A DNA stretch of 64,000 bases from Lactiplantibacillus plantarum (lineage in GTDB: Bacteria; Bacillota; Bacilli; Lactobacillales; Lactobacillaceae), in NCBI RefSeq assembly GCF_014131735.1, contig NZ_CP039121.1, positions 1,922,001 through 1,986,000 on the forward strand. The letters are read 5' to 3'. Below, piece after piece: positions 8,948-18,218 of the stretch. Each line of letters opens with the position of its first letter. Position 1 is the first letter of the stretch. Made by a program: the position numbers and the translations under genes. Under the pieces are notes generated by a model, which made no database searches, had not been told where the DNA came from, and saw only the letters and a program-made list of their open reading frames with translations.

Positions 8948-9861
8948 TTTATACCATTACTGTCAATCCATCAATTGACTACGTGGTGCAACTACCCCAA
9001 ATGACCCTCGGTAGTGTTAACCGGTTAGCACACACGGCGAAACTCCCTGGCGGTAAAGGCATCAATGTATCGCAGATTTTGAACGACCTAGACCAACCCA
9101 ACAAGGCCCTCGGCTTTATCGGTGGGTTTACCGGCACGTTTATCAGTGATGCTTTAAAAGCCAAGGGCCTAGATTGTCACTTCACACCGATTGCCGATGA
9201 CACCCGGATCAACGTGAAGATTCACGCTGAAGAAGAGACCGAATTAAACGGTGCTGGCCCGGACATCACCGCCAAAGAAATCGAAGCCTTCTACACCGAA
9301 TTAGCCAACTTAACGCCGGATGACGTGGTCGTCATGTCTGGTAGTTTAGCGCCTAGTTTACCAGATAGCTTCTACTACGATATTATTCAGAAGGTCGAAG
9401 CTGCTGGTGCTAATTTTGTCATCGACACGACCGGTGAAGCTTTGAAGAAAACTTTACCCAGCCACCCCCTCGTTGTGAAGCCTAATAACCACGAACTTGC
9501 TGATTACTACCACACGACGTTTAATAGCCAGACTGATATCATTGCAGCGGGCCAACGGATGCTAGCTGAAGGTGCACAACACGTGCTGATTTCAATGGCC
9601 GGCGATGGTGGCCTCCTGATCACCAAGGATGCGGTCTACTTTAGTCCCGCACCAAAGGGCCAGGTAATCAACTCAGTTGGTGCCGGTGATTCAATGATTG
9701 GTGGCTTTGTCGGCACGTTCGCCAAAACACACGATGCTGTTGAAAGCTTCCGCTACGGCTTAGCTTGTGGCTCCGCAACCGCCTTCTCAGAAGACATTGC
9801 GACCCGCGCCAAGATCGATGAAATTTTGCCACTCATTAACATTGAAAAACTCGCTCACTAA
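8944..9861 (+). CDS. fruK: 1-Phosphofructokinase
   Basis: Phosphorylates fructose-1-phosphate, the product of the PTS, to fructose-1,6-bisphosphate. At 305 residues it is a PfkB-family kinase: the signature GGKGINVSQIL lies at about residues 37-47, VMSGSLAPSLP in the middle, and the anion-hole/catalytic base motif GAGDSMIGGF at about 247-256. It overlaps fruR by four bases and is followed by fruA after 21 bp, so the three genes form one operon. Tagatose-6-phosphate kinase is the main alternative family, but the context points to FruK. Confidence 0.95.
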   Translation: MIYTITVNPSIDYVVQLPQMTLGSVNRLAHTAKLPGGKGINVSQILNDLDQPNKALGFIGGFTGTFISDALKAKGLDCHFTPIADDTRINVKIHAEEETELNGAGPDITAKEIEAFYTELANLTPDDVVVMSGSLAPSLPDSFYYDIIQKVEAAGANFVIDTTGEALKKTLPSHPLVVKPNNHELADYYHTTFNSQTDIIAAGQRMLAEGAQHVLISMAGDGGLLITKDAVYFSPAPKGQVINSVGAGDSMIGGFVGTFAKTHDAVESFRYGLACGSATAFSEDIATRAKIDEILPLINIEKLAH

Positions 9862-9882
9862 AGAAAGGACTGTTAACTAAAC

Positions 9883-11850
9883 ATGGATATCCGCGATTTA
9901 TTACTAAAAGATGTCATGATCATGGACATGCACGCCACGACCAAGGACGAAGCGATTGATGAGTTAGTTCATAAATATGCCGAACAAGGTATCATCAATG
10001 ATGAGGCCCTCTACAAGCAAGACATCATCAAACGGGAAGCCGAATCAACTACCGGGATTGGCGACGGGATTGCTATGCCCCATGCCAAAGATAAGGCTGT
10101 TAACCGGGCAACCGTGATGTTTGCTAAGAGTAAGGCCGGCGTTGACTTCAACGCGTTAGATGGTCAACCCGTTCATCTTTTCTTCATGATTGCTGCTCCT
10201 GAAGGTGCCAACAACACCCATTTAGCCGCCCTCGCCGCCCTCTCAAGCTTATTGATTGATCCTGAATTGGTCGCTAAACTTAAGAATGCACAGTCACCTG
10301 AAGAAGTTCAACAACTCTTCGGTGACGCCCAGGCTGCTAAGGAAGAAAAAGAAGCCAAAGATGCTGCTGCCAAGGCCGAAAAAGAAGCCGCAGCTGCCAG
10401 CACCACCACTGACGAAAAACGTCCCTATTTAGTTGGGGTTACCGCCTGTCCAAACGGAATCGCCCATACTTACATGGCCGAAGCAGCCTTGATCAAAGCT
10501 GGTGAAGCGGCCGGTGTTGACATCAAAATCGAAACGAATGGTTCTGAAGGTGTTAAGCACTTATTGACTGCCGATGAAATCGCTCGTGCCGACGGTGTTG
10601 TAATCGCCGCTGACAAAAAGGTCAAGATGGCCCGTTTTGATGGTAAGCACCTGGTTAACCGTCCCGTTACTGACGGGATCAACAAGGCCGATCAATTAGT
10701 TCAAGAAGCCTTGAGTGGTAAAGCTCCTGTCTATCACGATGCTGATGGTGGTGCTGCGGATGACGATGAAGGTGGCAGCGCTAATGGTAGCGTTTGGGGT
10801 GAAGTTTACAAAGACCTCATGAACGGGATTTCCCACATGTTGCCATTCGTTGTTGGTGGTGGGATCTTAATGGCCCTCTCCTTCATTATTGAGCAATTCG
10901 TTGGTAGTAAGAGCTTAGCCTTTACCTTCTTCAACCAAGCTGGTAACATGGCTTTCGCCTTCATGGTACCTGTTTTAGCCGGTTACATCGCCGAATCAAT
11001 TGGTGATCGTCCTGCCTTGATGCCCGGGTTCGTTGGTGGGTTCATGGCCACGGTATACACTGGCGCTTACGGTGGTGTTTACACGGCCTCCATTACCGCC
11101 AATGCTAAGAGTCCCGCTGGTTTCTTAGGTGGTTTAGCCGCTGGTTTCTTAGCCGGTTATATTACTGTTTGGATGAAGAAGTGGACCAAGAACATGCCAC
11201 AATCCTTAGACGGGATGAAGCCAATGCTGATCTTCCCAATTCTGGGCTTATTGATTATTGCTGCGCTAATGTTCTTCGTTGTTAACCCAATCTTCTCAGT
11301 TATCAACGCCTGGATTACCCACTTCCTAAACTCAATGGGTACTGGTAATGCCGTTCTCCTCGGTCTTGTCCTCGGTGGTATGATGTCGATCGATATGGGT
11401 GGTCCTTTCAACAAGGCCGCTTACGTCTTCGCAACTGGTGCCTTTACCGCAACTGGACATGGGAACTTAATGGCCGCTGTTATGGCTGGTGGGATGGTTC
11501 CACCATTGGCAACTGCGATTGCCACTGCCTTCTGGCCAAAGAAATTTACGGATGACGAACGTAAAGCTGGTATCTCTAACTGGTTACTTGGTATTTCCTT
11601 CATTACTGAAGGTGCCATTCCATTCGCCACAGCTGACCCATTGCACGTTATCGGTTCAAGTGTGATTGGTGCTGCCATCGCCGGTGGCTTAACTCAACTT
11701 TGGGGCGTTGCCGTCCCTGCTCCTCATGGTGGCCTCTGGGTCTCATTACTCGCCACGAATATCTGGGGCTACATCGGTGCCACAATTATCGGTGCCGTTA
11801 TCGCTGGGGTTATCCTTGGTCTCTGGAAACCAGCTAAAGCTTCTAAATAA
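9883..11850 (+). CDS. fruA: PTS fructose transporter subunit IIABC
   Basis: Takes up and phosphorylates fructose at C1. The 655 residues hold three fused domains. IIA (1-150) has the phosphorylated His67 in GIAMPHAKD. An Ala/Glu/Lys-rich linker covers about 150-178. IIB (179-280) has the phosphocysteine Cys189 in GVTACPNGIAHT. An acidic linker (about 284-298) precedes IIC (about 305-650), which has around nine to ten hydrophobic segments, many Gly-rich, and ends in a basic tail. It is the last gene of fruRKA, followed 10 bp later by a terminator. Confidence 0.97.
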   Translation: MDIRDLLLKDVMIMDMHATTKDEAIDELVHKYAEQGIINDEALYKQDIIKREAESTTGIGDGIAMPHAKDKAVNRATVMFAKSKAGVDFNALDGQPVHLFFMIAAPEGANNTHLAALAALSSLLIDPELVAKLKNAQSPEEVQQLFGDAQAAKEEKEAKDAAAKAEKEAAAASTTTDEKRPYLVGVTACPNGIAHTYMAEAALIKAGEAAGVDIKIETNGSEGVKHLLTADEIARADGVVIAADKKVKMARFDGKHLVNRPVTDGINKADQLVQEALSGKAPVYHDADGGAADDDEGGSANGSVWGEVYKDLMNGISHMLPFVVGGGILMALSFIIEQFVGSKSLAFTFFNQAGNMAFAFMVPVLAGYIAESIGDRPALMPGFVGGFMATVYTGAYGGVYTASITANAKSPAGFLGGLAAGFLAGYITVWMKKWTKNMPQSLDGMKPMLIFPILGLLIIAALMFFVVNPIFSVINAWITHFLNSMGTGNAVLLGLVLGGMMSIDMGGPFNKAAYVFATGAFTATGHGNLMAAVMAGGMVPPLATAIATAFWPKKFTDDERKAGISNWLLGISFITEGAIPFATADPLHVIGSSVIGAAIAGGLTQLWGVAVPAPHGGLWVSLLATNIWGYIGATIIGAVIAGVILGLWKPAKASK

Positions 11851-11859
11851 TGTGATATC

Positions 11860-11891
11860 TAAAAAGACGATCAAATTGATCGTCTTTTTTT
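11860..11891 (+). terminator. Terminator of fruRKA
   Basis: A nearly continuous palindrome: AAAAAGACGATCAA pairs with TTGATCGTCTTTTT, followed by a T-run. It can work in both directions. Confidence 0.85.
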
Positions 11892-11989
11892 GTTTTCAAA
11901 ATTAACGAATCAGCCGTCTAACCCCGCAATAAAACGGGTATAATGAAAGTAATATACTGATTATGTTAACGAGAATCGAGACGAGTTTG

Positions 11990-13312
11990 ATGAAACTACG
12001 AAAATCTATCTTTGGCATCAGCTGTGTATTATTCGGCATGATGCTGCTTTCCGGTTGCCAAAAACAAACTAAAATGACCCTGCCCCCTGTCAGTCACAAG
12101 ACCTTAACAGCGATGGTGATCAGTGATGACCATGTCATTGCGCCCAGCCTGCATGATAATGGTAAGGCTTTCACGCAGTACGCGGCTAACGATGCCGGTG
12201 CAGATTTAAAATACAGCGCGACGATTTTTCGCGCTTTTATTGCTAAGGCGTTAATCACCAAGCCTGACGTTGTGCTCATCAGTGGCGATATTACTAACAA
12301 CGGTGAAAAAGCCAGTCACGAGTACGTTGCCAAGCAGCTTCGCCGACTGACTGCTAAGCACATCCGCGTCTACGTCGTCCCCGGTAATCACGACTTGAAC
12401 AACCCTATCGCCCGTCGCTTCAAAGGAAAGCATCAATATAGCACCGAGGCGACTAGCCCGACCCAGTTCAAGAAGATCTATCATCAGGACGGCTACGGCC
12501 AAGCCAGTGAAACTGACCCAAGCTCATTGGGATATTTGGTAAAACCTAGTAAACACACTTGGTTTTTGATGCTAAACTCCGCCATTTATAAAAGTAATTA
12601 TCAACAAGGTAATTCAACGGTCGGTGGTGGCCTGACCGATGGGACCTTACAATGGCTTACTAAAGTCGGTAAGCAAGCAAAACAAGCCCATGCGACTCTC
12701 ATTCCCGTCCTACATCACAATACAATGGACCACACGGTGATTCATCAGGACTATACAATCGGTTATGCCGAAGATGTCCGTAAGGCCTTTACCACTGCGG
12801 GTATCAAGTTATCGCTCAGCGGCCATATTCATGCTCAAAATATCAAGTCTACCAAAGTCAAGAACCAGTCACTGACTGATATTGCCAGTGGCGCCCTGAT
12901 ACTGGGATCTCACTATTACGGTACGCTTAAGATCAACCAGAGTAACGGGACGGCCACGTACCACGCGACCCCGTTAAACGTGAGTGCTTACATCAAGCAC
13001 CACCGTGGTAATAAAGCAATGCGCGCCTATCAAAAGTACGATCATGACGTGTTATATGCGGCTGGCTATAACGCAGCACTGAGTCAGTTATATGAGGACC
13101 GTGACGAAACGCAACTATCAAGCGCTAAAGTTAATCAGCTAGCCCGCGGCATGGCGGCCGCCAATATCGCGCTCTTTCGGGGCACCCCAGTCAAAAATAG
13201 CGCCGCTATTCAAGCTTGGCAACAAATGCCCCACAATACAAGTTTGCGCGGCTTCGTGTTAGCCACCAAGAAACTACACGGCAACGTGACGTGGTCTGGG
13301 TCCGTACAATAA
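11990..13312 (+). CDS. Metallophosphoesterase lipoprotein
   Basis: A 440-residue exported calcineurin-like phosphoesterase. The signal peptide starts MKLRKS, has a hydrophobic core and ends with the lipobox LLSGC, so it should be lipid-anchored on the outer face of the membrane. The metal motifs are ISDDHV (about 41-46), LISGDITNNGE (about 91-101), VPGNHDLN (about 129-136), VLHHN (about 240) and SGHIHAQN (about 279). The first motif has DDH where DxH is usual, which fits. The start may instead be the ATG at 11963; a TATAAT at 11939-11944 and the normal signal peptide length favour 11990. Substrate unknown. It stands alone with its own terminator. Confidence 0.85.
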   Translation: MKLRKSIFGISCVLFGMMLLSGCQKQTKMTLPPVSHKTLTAMVISDDHVIAPSLHDNGKAFTQYAANDAGADLKYSATIFRAFIAKALITKPDVVLISGDITNNGEKASHEYVAKQLRRLTAKHIRVYVVPGNHDLNNPIARRFKGKHQYSTEATSPTQFKKIYHQDGYGQASETDPSSLGYLVKPSKHTWFLMLNSAIYKSNYQQGNSTVGGGLTDGTLQWLTKVGKQAKQAHATLIPVLHHNTMDHTVIHQDYTIGYAEDVRKAFTTAGIKLSLSGHIHAQNIKSTKVKNQSLTDIASGALILGSHYYGTLKINQSNGTATYHATPLNVSAYIKHHRGNKAMRAYQKYDHDVLYAAGYNAALSQLYEDRDETQLSSAKVNQLARGMAAANIALFRGTPVKNSAAIQAWQQMPHNTSLRGFVLATKKLHGNVTWSGSVQ

Positions 13313-13326
13313 CCACTTTATAAACT

Positions 13327-13362
13327 AAAGACGACAGCGAATTTTCAGGCTGTCGTCTTTTT
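13327..13362. terminator. Bidirectional terminator between the lipoprotein and cps4J
   Basis: A perfect 12-bp stem (AAAGACGACAGC at 13327-13338, complement at 13349-13360) with A- and T-runs on either side. It ends both the lipoprotein gene and the long cps4 operon. Confidence 0.85.
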
Positions 13363-13419
13363 GATTAGTCACTACTTATAGCTGGTCAGTCACACCGGCA
13401 CCACCCTACTTCGATTCGG

Positions 13420-14871
13420 CTAGATTGGTTTTCGCACACGTAGCATTTGGTTAACAATGGTCATTAAATAATCACGCTTGCTAAATCCGACGACGGCCGT
13501 TATCAAAATCAATAGATAACGGAGTACAACACTGTGATAGCCTCCTAAAAATAGAAAGCCAACCGCCAAAAAAGTGAGCGTAATCAGCCCCAGTATCTTG
13601 CGATCATATGGAAGCGTGCCAAGTTTTTCGCGACAGATTCGATTCATAAACCAATAATGAACAACCGCATACATCACATAGCAAATTAATGTTGTATATC
13701 CCGCCACCTCGTATCCTAAAATTGGAATCAACCAATAATTTAGCGCCACATTCAATACTGCGCCAATAACACTGGCAATCATGATTAAAGATGTCCGTTC
13801 ATAATAGAACTCAAACTTTGCAAATAAATCAAAAGCAAAAATGAAAAAGACGCTCATTGCGATTGGTGGAACGATCCAGGTCGCCTTAGCATATGCTCGT
13901 GGTGCGAATATCGAAACGATTTCGGGCGCAAATGCAATCAATAGCAGGTTGACAACCGCAATTAAAACTAAGGCACCGTAAGCAACACCCGCAATATCGG
14001 CCACCCGTCGATCCTTGATTTTTTGATATATCCACGGACTCAGCGTTTGCGACAATGCAACGTTAAATAAGATCATGATTTGTGAAAGTGAGTACGCCAA
14101 ACTATAAATGCCCGCACTTTTCGTATTTACCATGTTCGCAATCATAATCCGGTCAGCACTACTCAGAACGATTTGTGAAAGATAATGTGGGGCCAACGGG
14201 ATGTTGAACATTAATGCGTGACGCCAAAAATGGCGCGAGAAAAACGTTTTGCCACGATACATTTGCACAAAAAACAAGCCCGTATAGCCTACCAGTTCCA
14301 CTAATGCTAGCCCTAAAAATCGAGCCGTCACTTTATCATTCGCATACACAACGAGCAATACGCCTACTAACGGTTTGGCGATTGCAACCAGCAAGGTCAC
14401 CATCACCAATGATTTGTATTGCAAGGCAACTCGGCGCTCACCAGCCCAAAAATTAAAAACTGACGAGGTCCATACCATTAGAAGCATCGCCAACATCTGC
14501 GTCGTCGTTAAAGAAAAGACACTATTCCAAAAATCACGAAAGCCAAGGTAAACTAGTGTCCATGCTAATACCAACACAACCGTTAATCCTTGTAATGCAG
14601 CCGAATATCGACGTCGATCATGGCTGAATTTGATGAGACCTTGAGTATAAACGCCGTAGCACAGATTTAGTGAGACGATGATCGTGACGATAGTCAGCCA
14701 GGAGTACAGCACATTAAATTGACCATACTCGGAAGTAGACATTATTCTGGTAAAAATGGGCGTTGCGATTATTGAAATGCTCTTTTCAAAAAAAGCACAG
14801 ACTAAGAACCAAAGTGAGGCCTTAACTTGCTTTGGCAAATGCCGATATTTATTTCTAATACTGACTAACAT
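13420..14871 (-). CDS. cps4J: Polysaccharide repeat-unit flippase (Wzx type)
   Basis: A 483-residue membrane protein with about 12-14 hydrophobic segments, of the MATE-like oligosaccharide flippase family. The motif FEKSISIIATPIFTRIMSTSEYGQFNV at the N-terminus (about 29-54) and LSSADRIMIANM in the middle are typical of Wzx/RfbX proteins. It should move the lipid-linked repeat unit across the membrane. ATG 14871 has AAAGGAA a few bases upstream; the longer frame has no such site. It is the last gene of the operon, 79 bp after cps4I. The cps4 letter is from memory of the L. plantarum cluster. Confidence 0.9.
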   Translation of the reverse strand: MLVSIRNKYRHLPKQVKASLWFLVCAFFEKSISIIATPIFTRIMSTSEYGQFNVLYSWLTIVTIIVSLNLCYGVYTQGLIKFSHDRRRYSAALQGLTVVLVLAWTLVYLGFRDFWNSVFSLTTTQMLAMLLMVWTSSVFNFWAGERRVALQYKSLVMVTLLVAIAKPLVGVLLVVYANDKVTARFLGLALVELVGYTGLFFVQMYRGKTFFSRHFWRHALMFNIPLAPHYLSQIVLSSADRIMIANMVNTKSAGIYSLAYSLSQIMILFNVALSQTLSPWIYQKIKDRRVADIAGVAYGALVLIAVVNLLLIAFAPEIVSIFAPRAYAKATWIVPPIAMSVFFIFAFDLFAKFEFYYERTSLIMIASVIGAVLNVALNYWLIPILGYEVAGYTTLICYVMYAVVHYWFMNRICREKLGTLPYDRKILGLITLTFLAVGFLFLGGYHSVVLRYLLILITAVVGFSKRDYLMTIVNQMLRVRKPI

Positions 14872-14950
14872 AAATTCCTTTCTCATAGGTCTGAACTGAG
14901 CATCACATCCCCTGCTTACTAATAACAAATCTCATAAGCACCGCACACGT

Positions 14951-15919
14951 TCAATCACTTGGTTGTTGTCGATACCGGCGCCCATTTACCGACCAAATCG
15001 TTCTTAAACGTAAATAGTTGATCACATAGTAACAATTATCTGGGGATGTCACCATTGCGCGGACTAACGCAGCCAGGGCCTGACCAAGTTTTCGTTTGCG
15101 CATACTGGCCATCGCCATCGTAAAATATTTTTGCCCACGATTAAACGTACTTTGGGCACGGACGTCATTTATTTTGTCTGTTAACGCCGACATCCCGCGG
15201 CCGAAACTGTCTGCTCCCGTCCGTTTACGTTCCGCATACAATTGTTGAATATAGCGCGATACCAGATACGTTTTCCACGCGTCGCTGGTCATACTATTAC
15301 CGCGTAACCGATAGTTCAACACTCGGCGGTTAATTGACCCGATTTTGAATCCATTAGCAAGCAGCCGCAGCCAAAGATCATAGTCCTCAGCCGTTGGTAA
15401 TAAACGGTAACCACCGACTTGTTGGACGGCCGTTTTCCGCATTAAAACGGTGGGATGAATAATTGTCGAACCATAGGGCAGGATTTTTTGAATTAGTGGT
15501 TCAGCCTCGGGAATGGCCGATTTTTCCCCGACAACCTCATCCTGTTCATCAAGATAAGTAATATTTCCGGAAATTAAATCCAAATCGCGCGTTTTTAACG
15601 CCTCTAATTCCACTTCGAGCCGATTAGTGACAGAAATATCATCCGCATCCATCCGCGCAATCAACTCACTACTTGCTAGCTCAATCGCCTTATTGAGACT
15701 AGCAGCCAGGCCGAGGTTTTCTGGATTGCACACTAGTTTGATCATTTCCACACGGAAATCGTAATCCATTAACAAGTCTTTTAAATCACTCCGTTCTGGA
15801 TTATCCAGTACGATCACAAACTCCCTCGGCAAATAGGTTTGCTTCAAAATCGAGTCAACCGCTTGCTGGACTTGCTCAGGTCGTTCATTATATACACTCA
15901 TAATTACGCTGATTGCCAT
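14951..15919 (-). CDS. cps4I: Family 2 glycosyltransferase
   Basis: A 322-residue GT-A fold enzyme. ISVIMSVYNERPEQV at the start, NLGLAASLNKAIELA (about 67-81), the DXD-type metal site ARMDADDIS (about 90-98) and TAEDYDLWLRLL (about 182-193) are standard for GT2. The C-terminal third is basic and has no membrane segment. It adds one sugar to the lipid-linked repeat unit on the cytoplasmic face; the sugar cannot be read from sequence. Its first 16 bases overlap the 3' end of cps4H. Confidence 0.92.
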   Translation of the reverse strand: MAISVIMSVYNERPEQVQQAVDSILKQTYLPREFVIVLDNPERSDLKDLLMDYDFRVEMIKLVCNPENLGLAASLNKAIELASSELIARMDADDISVTNRLEVELEALKTRDLDLISGNITYLDEQDEVVGEKSAIPEAEPLIQKILPYGSTIIHPTVLMRKTAVQQVGGYRLLPTAEDYDLWLRLLANGFKIGSINRRVLNYRLRGNSMTSDAWKTYLVSRYIQQLYAERKRTGADSFGRGMSALTDKINDVRAQSTFNRGQKYFTMAMASMRKRKLGQALAALVRAMVTSPDNCYYVINYLRLRTIWSVNGRRYRQQPSD

Positions 15920-17178
15920 TTTTTCTCCTCAATCTTCAATTCAGTTGAAAGTAAATACCCCAAGAATATTATTGCCGTCAGTACCATGCCGCTGCGCGCA
16001 ACCTCACCTTTATAATTTGCGATTAGTAGAACTACGCCAAAGGCTAGAAAGATTTTACTATCACGAACAACCTTTCCAGACTTTTTGTGGCAAGCCGTCA
16101 ACGAGGCTATAATCGTACCGTACAGTAGCGCCATGTAAATGATGCCCCCCATAAATAAGTCATTAATAAAGCCAATGTCGGACGTTCCGAACCAAATATT
16201 GTTGGCATTGCCACCATATACGCGAACGCCATAACCAAACACCCAATCTAAAAGCTGACTCGGAAACATCAAGAACGAGCCCGTCAGTTGTTCGTAATTG
16301 CCCTGCTTACTACCTTCAAAGACGAGTGCAAACGTATCTTCGAAGCCACTGACGATCCAGGTATACGTATCAGGTTGGATGGATTGCAAAAACGCTAAAC
16401 CCAATATGATAAAGGTCACACTCAATATGATAATCAACACAACTTGAAACAGCCCTCGAACACTGGACAGCATCCGTTTGACCAGCATCAAAGCAAAACC
16501 AAAAGCCAGCGTGATCAAGCCGGTTCGGCCGTTTAATACGATAATAAAGACACAAAATGGTAGGAACCAATAATACTTTTTGCCATGGTTCATTCCCAGA
16601 TATATCGCAACTAGCCCCATCAAACTATGATAGATTGGAGTAAAAAATGTGTAATCACTGCTGATTCCATACAAACGTTCACCATAAATAAACTGATTCT
16701 GAATAATACCAGTGGCTGTTTTTGCTAAAATTGCAGCGCGAATACCCGAACTTGCCAGCATGACCAAAGCAAATAAGCATTGAACGACCACCATCCATAG
16801 CATCCAGGTCAAGACCGTTTCGCTTGTCACGTTAAAATACTTACGAAGAACTTCTAGCCATAACACCAAGGCAACGACGTTCAAAATAATCACAATATTT
16901 TGAAACACCCGGGGGGCATTTCCTGCCAACTTTGCCCTGAACGCAAAGTAAATCACTGATAGCATCACACCAATCACAAAAATGTGCAGCCGATTAATAG
17001 CAATCGATAAGTCCTTTGGCGACAATAGCAAGACGCAACCACCAGTAATCCCCAGTGTAACAATCAGGGGCACATAACTACTGCTCCAAAAGTTGGGTTG
17101 GTAAATCAGGTAAAATCCGGCAATCAATAGTCCTAGTTTTAAGAATGGCCCGCCAATTTGACGATTTACTGCAGTCAT
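15904..17178 (-). CDS. cps4H: Polysaccharide polymerase (Wzy type)
   Basis: A 424-residue protein that is almost entirely hydrophobic, with about 10-12 membrane segments and a larger extracellular loop around residues 270-330 (QPDTYTWIVSGFEDTFALVFEG, VYGGNANNIW), as in O-antigen polymerases. Wzy proteins share little sequence, so the call rests on topology and on its place between glycosyltransferases and flippase. It overlaps cps4G by four bases (ATGA) and cps4I by 16. Confidence 0.85.
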   Translation of the reverse strand: MTAVNRQIGGPFLKLGLLIAGFYLIYQPNFWSSSYVPLIVTLGITGGCVLLLSPKDLSIAINRLHIFVIGVMLSVIYFAFRAKLAGNAPRVFQNIVIILNVVALVLWLEVLRKYFNVTSETVLTWMLWMVVVQCLFALVMLASSGIRAAILAKTATGIIQNQFIYGERLYGISSDYTFFTPIYHSLMGLVAIYLGMNHGKKYYWFLPFCVFIIVLNGRTGLITLAFGFALMLVKRMLSSVRGLFQVVLIIILSVTFIILGLAFLQSIQPDTYTWIVSGFEDTFALVFEGSKQGNYEQLTGSFLMFPSQLLDWVFGYGVRVYGGNANNIWFGTSDIGFINDLFMGGIIYMALLYGTIIASLTACHKKSGKVVRDSKIFLAFGVVLLIANYKGEVARSGMVLTAIIFLGYLLSTELKIEEKKWQSA

Positions 17179-18203
17179 CGTTCCATTACTCCTTCATAAA
17201 CTTGCTGGATTCGTTGGATAAATCGCTTTTGTTCATAATCACTAAAATCGACCGCTGCTATTTTAGCCTTGGTTGCCTGATAAAATGGGTCATCCGAGAA
17301 GAGACGTGTCAGTACTGCTAATAATTCATCATCACTCGTATAAACGATGCCGTTTACCCTCGCAGCCGTTTGAGAGAGGCCACCAATACGGGGGGCAAAC
17401 GGAATCGCACCCAACAAAGCCGCCTCGACCATGGTCAACCCAAACGCGTCTGATTTGGACGTCGACAGCACAACTTTTGCATGCCGCATGTATTTGTAAG
17501 GGTTACTTTTAAACCCTAACCACCGTATTTGTGGGGTGGCTGCAATCTGTTTAGCGATGTGTGCGCTCAAGCTACCATCGCCGACAATCCCAATCTTTAG
17601 TTCAGGGATAGCGTCTAATAATTTATGCGCAATTCTCACAAATCTTGCGGGATCTTTAACATCTTCCAACCGTCCCACGAATAACAGGTCAAATGCAATG
17701 GTTGTGCTGGCAGTAGCCAGTTGGCATATCCGTGAACTGTCGATTCCATTGGGAATAATCGCCGTATTGGTTAAATGTTTGTGGAAGCGATACGATTCTT
17801 TGGCCCAATCTGAAACATATAAGACTCGTGAGCTCTTGTTGCCAATATATTGAAACGCCAAACTTTTCCAGTTCACACTAGTCTGCCATATCGGGGCTTG
17901 ATGGATATGGGTGATAATTGGCACATGGTGAAAAAGTAGGTTGACCAAAAAACTCGCTTTGAAATCGTGTGCGTGAATAATATCTGGCTGGAGTGCCAGA
18001 ATAGCTCGCCGAAATTTAAGAAGCTGTTTCGGCGAAAAACTTTGATACGCGATTCCGACAGCTTGCAAGCTTTCTTGTATCGATCCTGATTGTGAGCAGT
18101 AGGTGAAATCATAGGATCCACTCAAACCCCTACTGATATTAATGACCACCTGCTCAGCACCACCTAATTTGGCGGAAAACAAGACATGAACAATTTTTGT
18201 CAT
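17175..18203 (-). CDS. cps4G: Family 4 glycosyltransferase
   Basis: A 342-residue GT-B enzyme. The N-terminal domain opens with VHVLFSAKLGGAEQVVINISR. The C-terminal domain carries PNGIDSSRI (about 150), FVGRLEDVKDPARFV (about 178-192), GDGSLSAHI and STSKSDAFGLTMVEAALLGAIPFAPRIGG (about 253-281), with the EX7E region reduced to D/E (SDAFGLTMVE). AGGAGGG lies 10 bases before ATG 18203; a TTG six bases further upstream (18209) is a possible alternative start. Acceptor and sugar unknown. Confidence 0.92.
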   Translation of the reverse strand: MTKIVHVLFSAKLGGAEQVVINISRGLSGSYDFTYCSQSGSIQESLQAVGIAYQSFSPKQLLKFRRAILALQPDIIHAHDFKASFLVNLLFHHVPIITHIHQAPIWQTSVNWKSLAFQYIGNKSSRVLYVSDWAKESYRFHKHLTNTAIIPNGIDSSRICQLATASTTIAFDLLFVGRLEDVKDPARFVRIAHKLLDAIPELKIGIVGDGSLSAHIAKQIAATPQIRWLGFKSNPYKYMRHAKVVLSTSKSDAFGLTMVEAALLGAIPFAPRIGGLSQTAARVNGIVYTSDDELLAVLTRLFSDDPFYQATKAKIAAVDFSDYEQKRFIQRIQQVYEGVMER

Positions 18204-18218
18204 CGACAATCGTCCCTC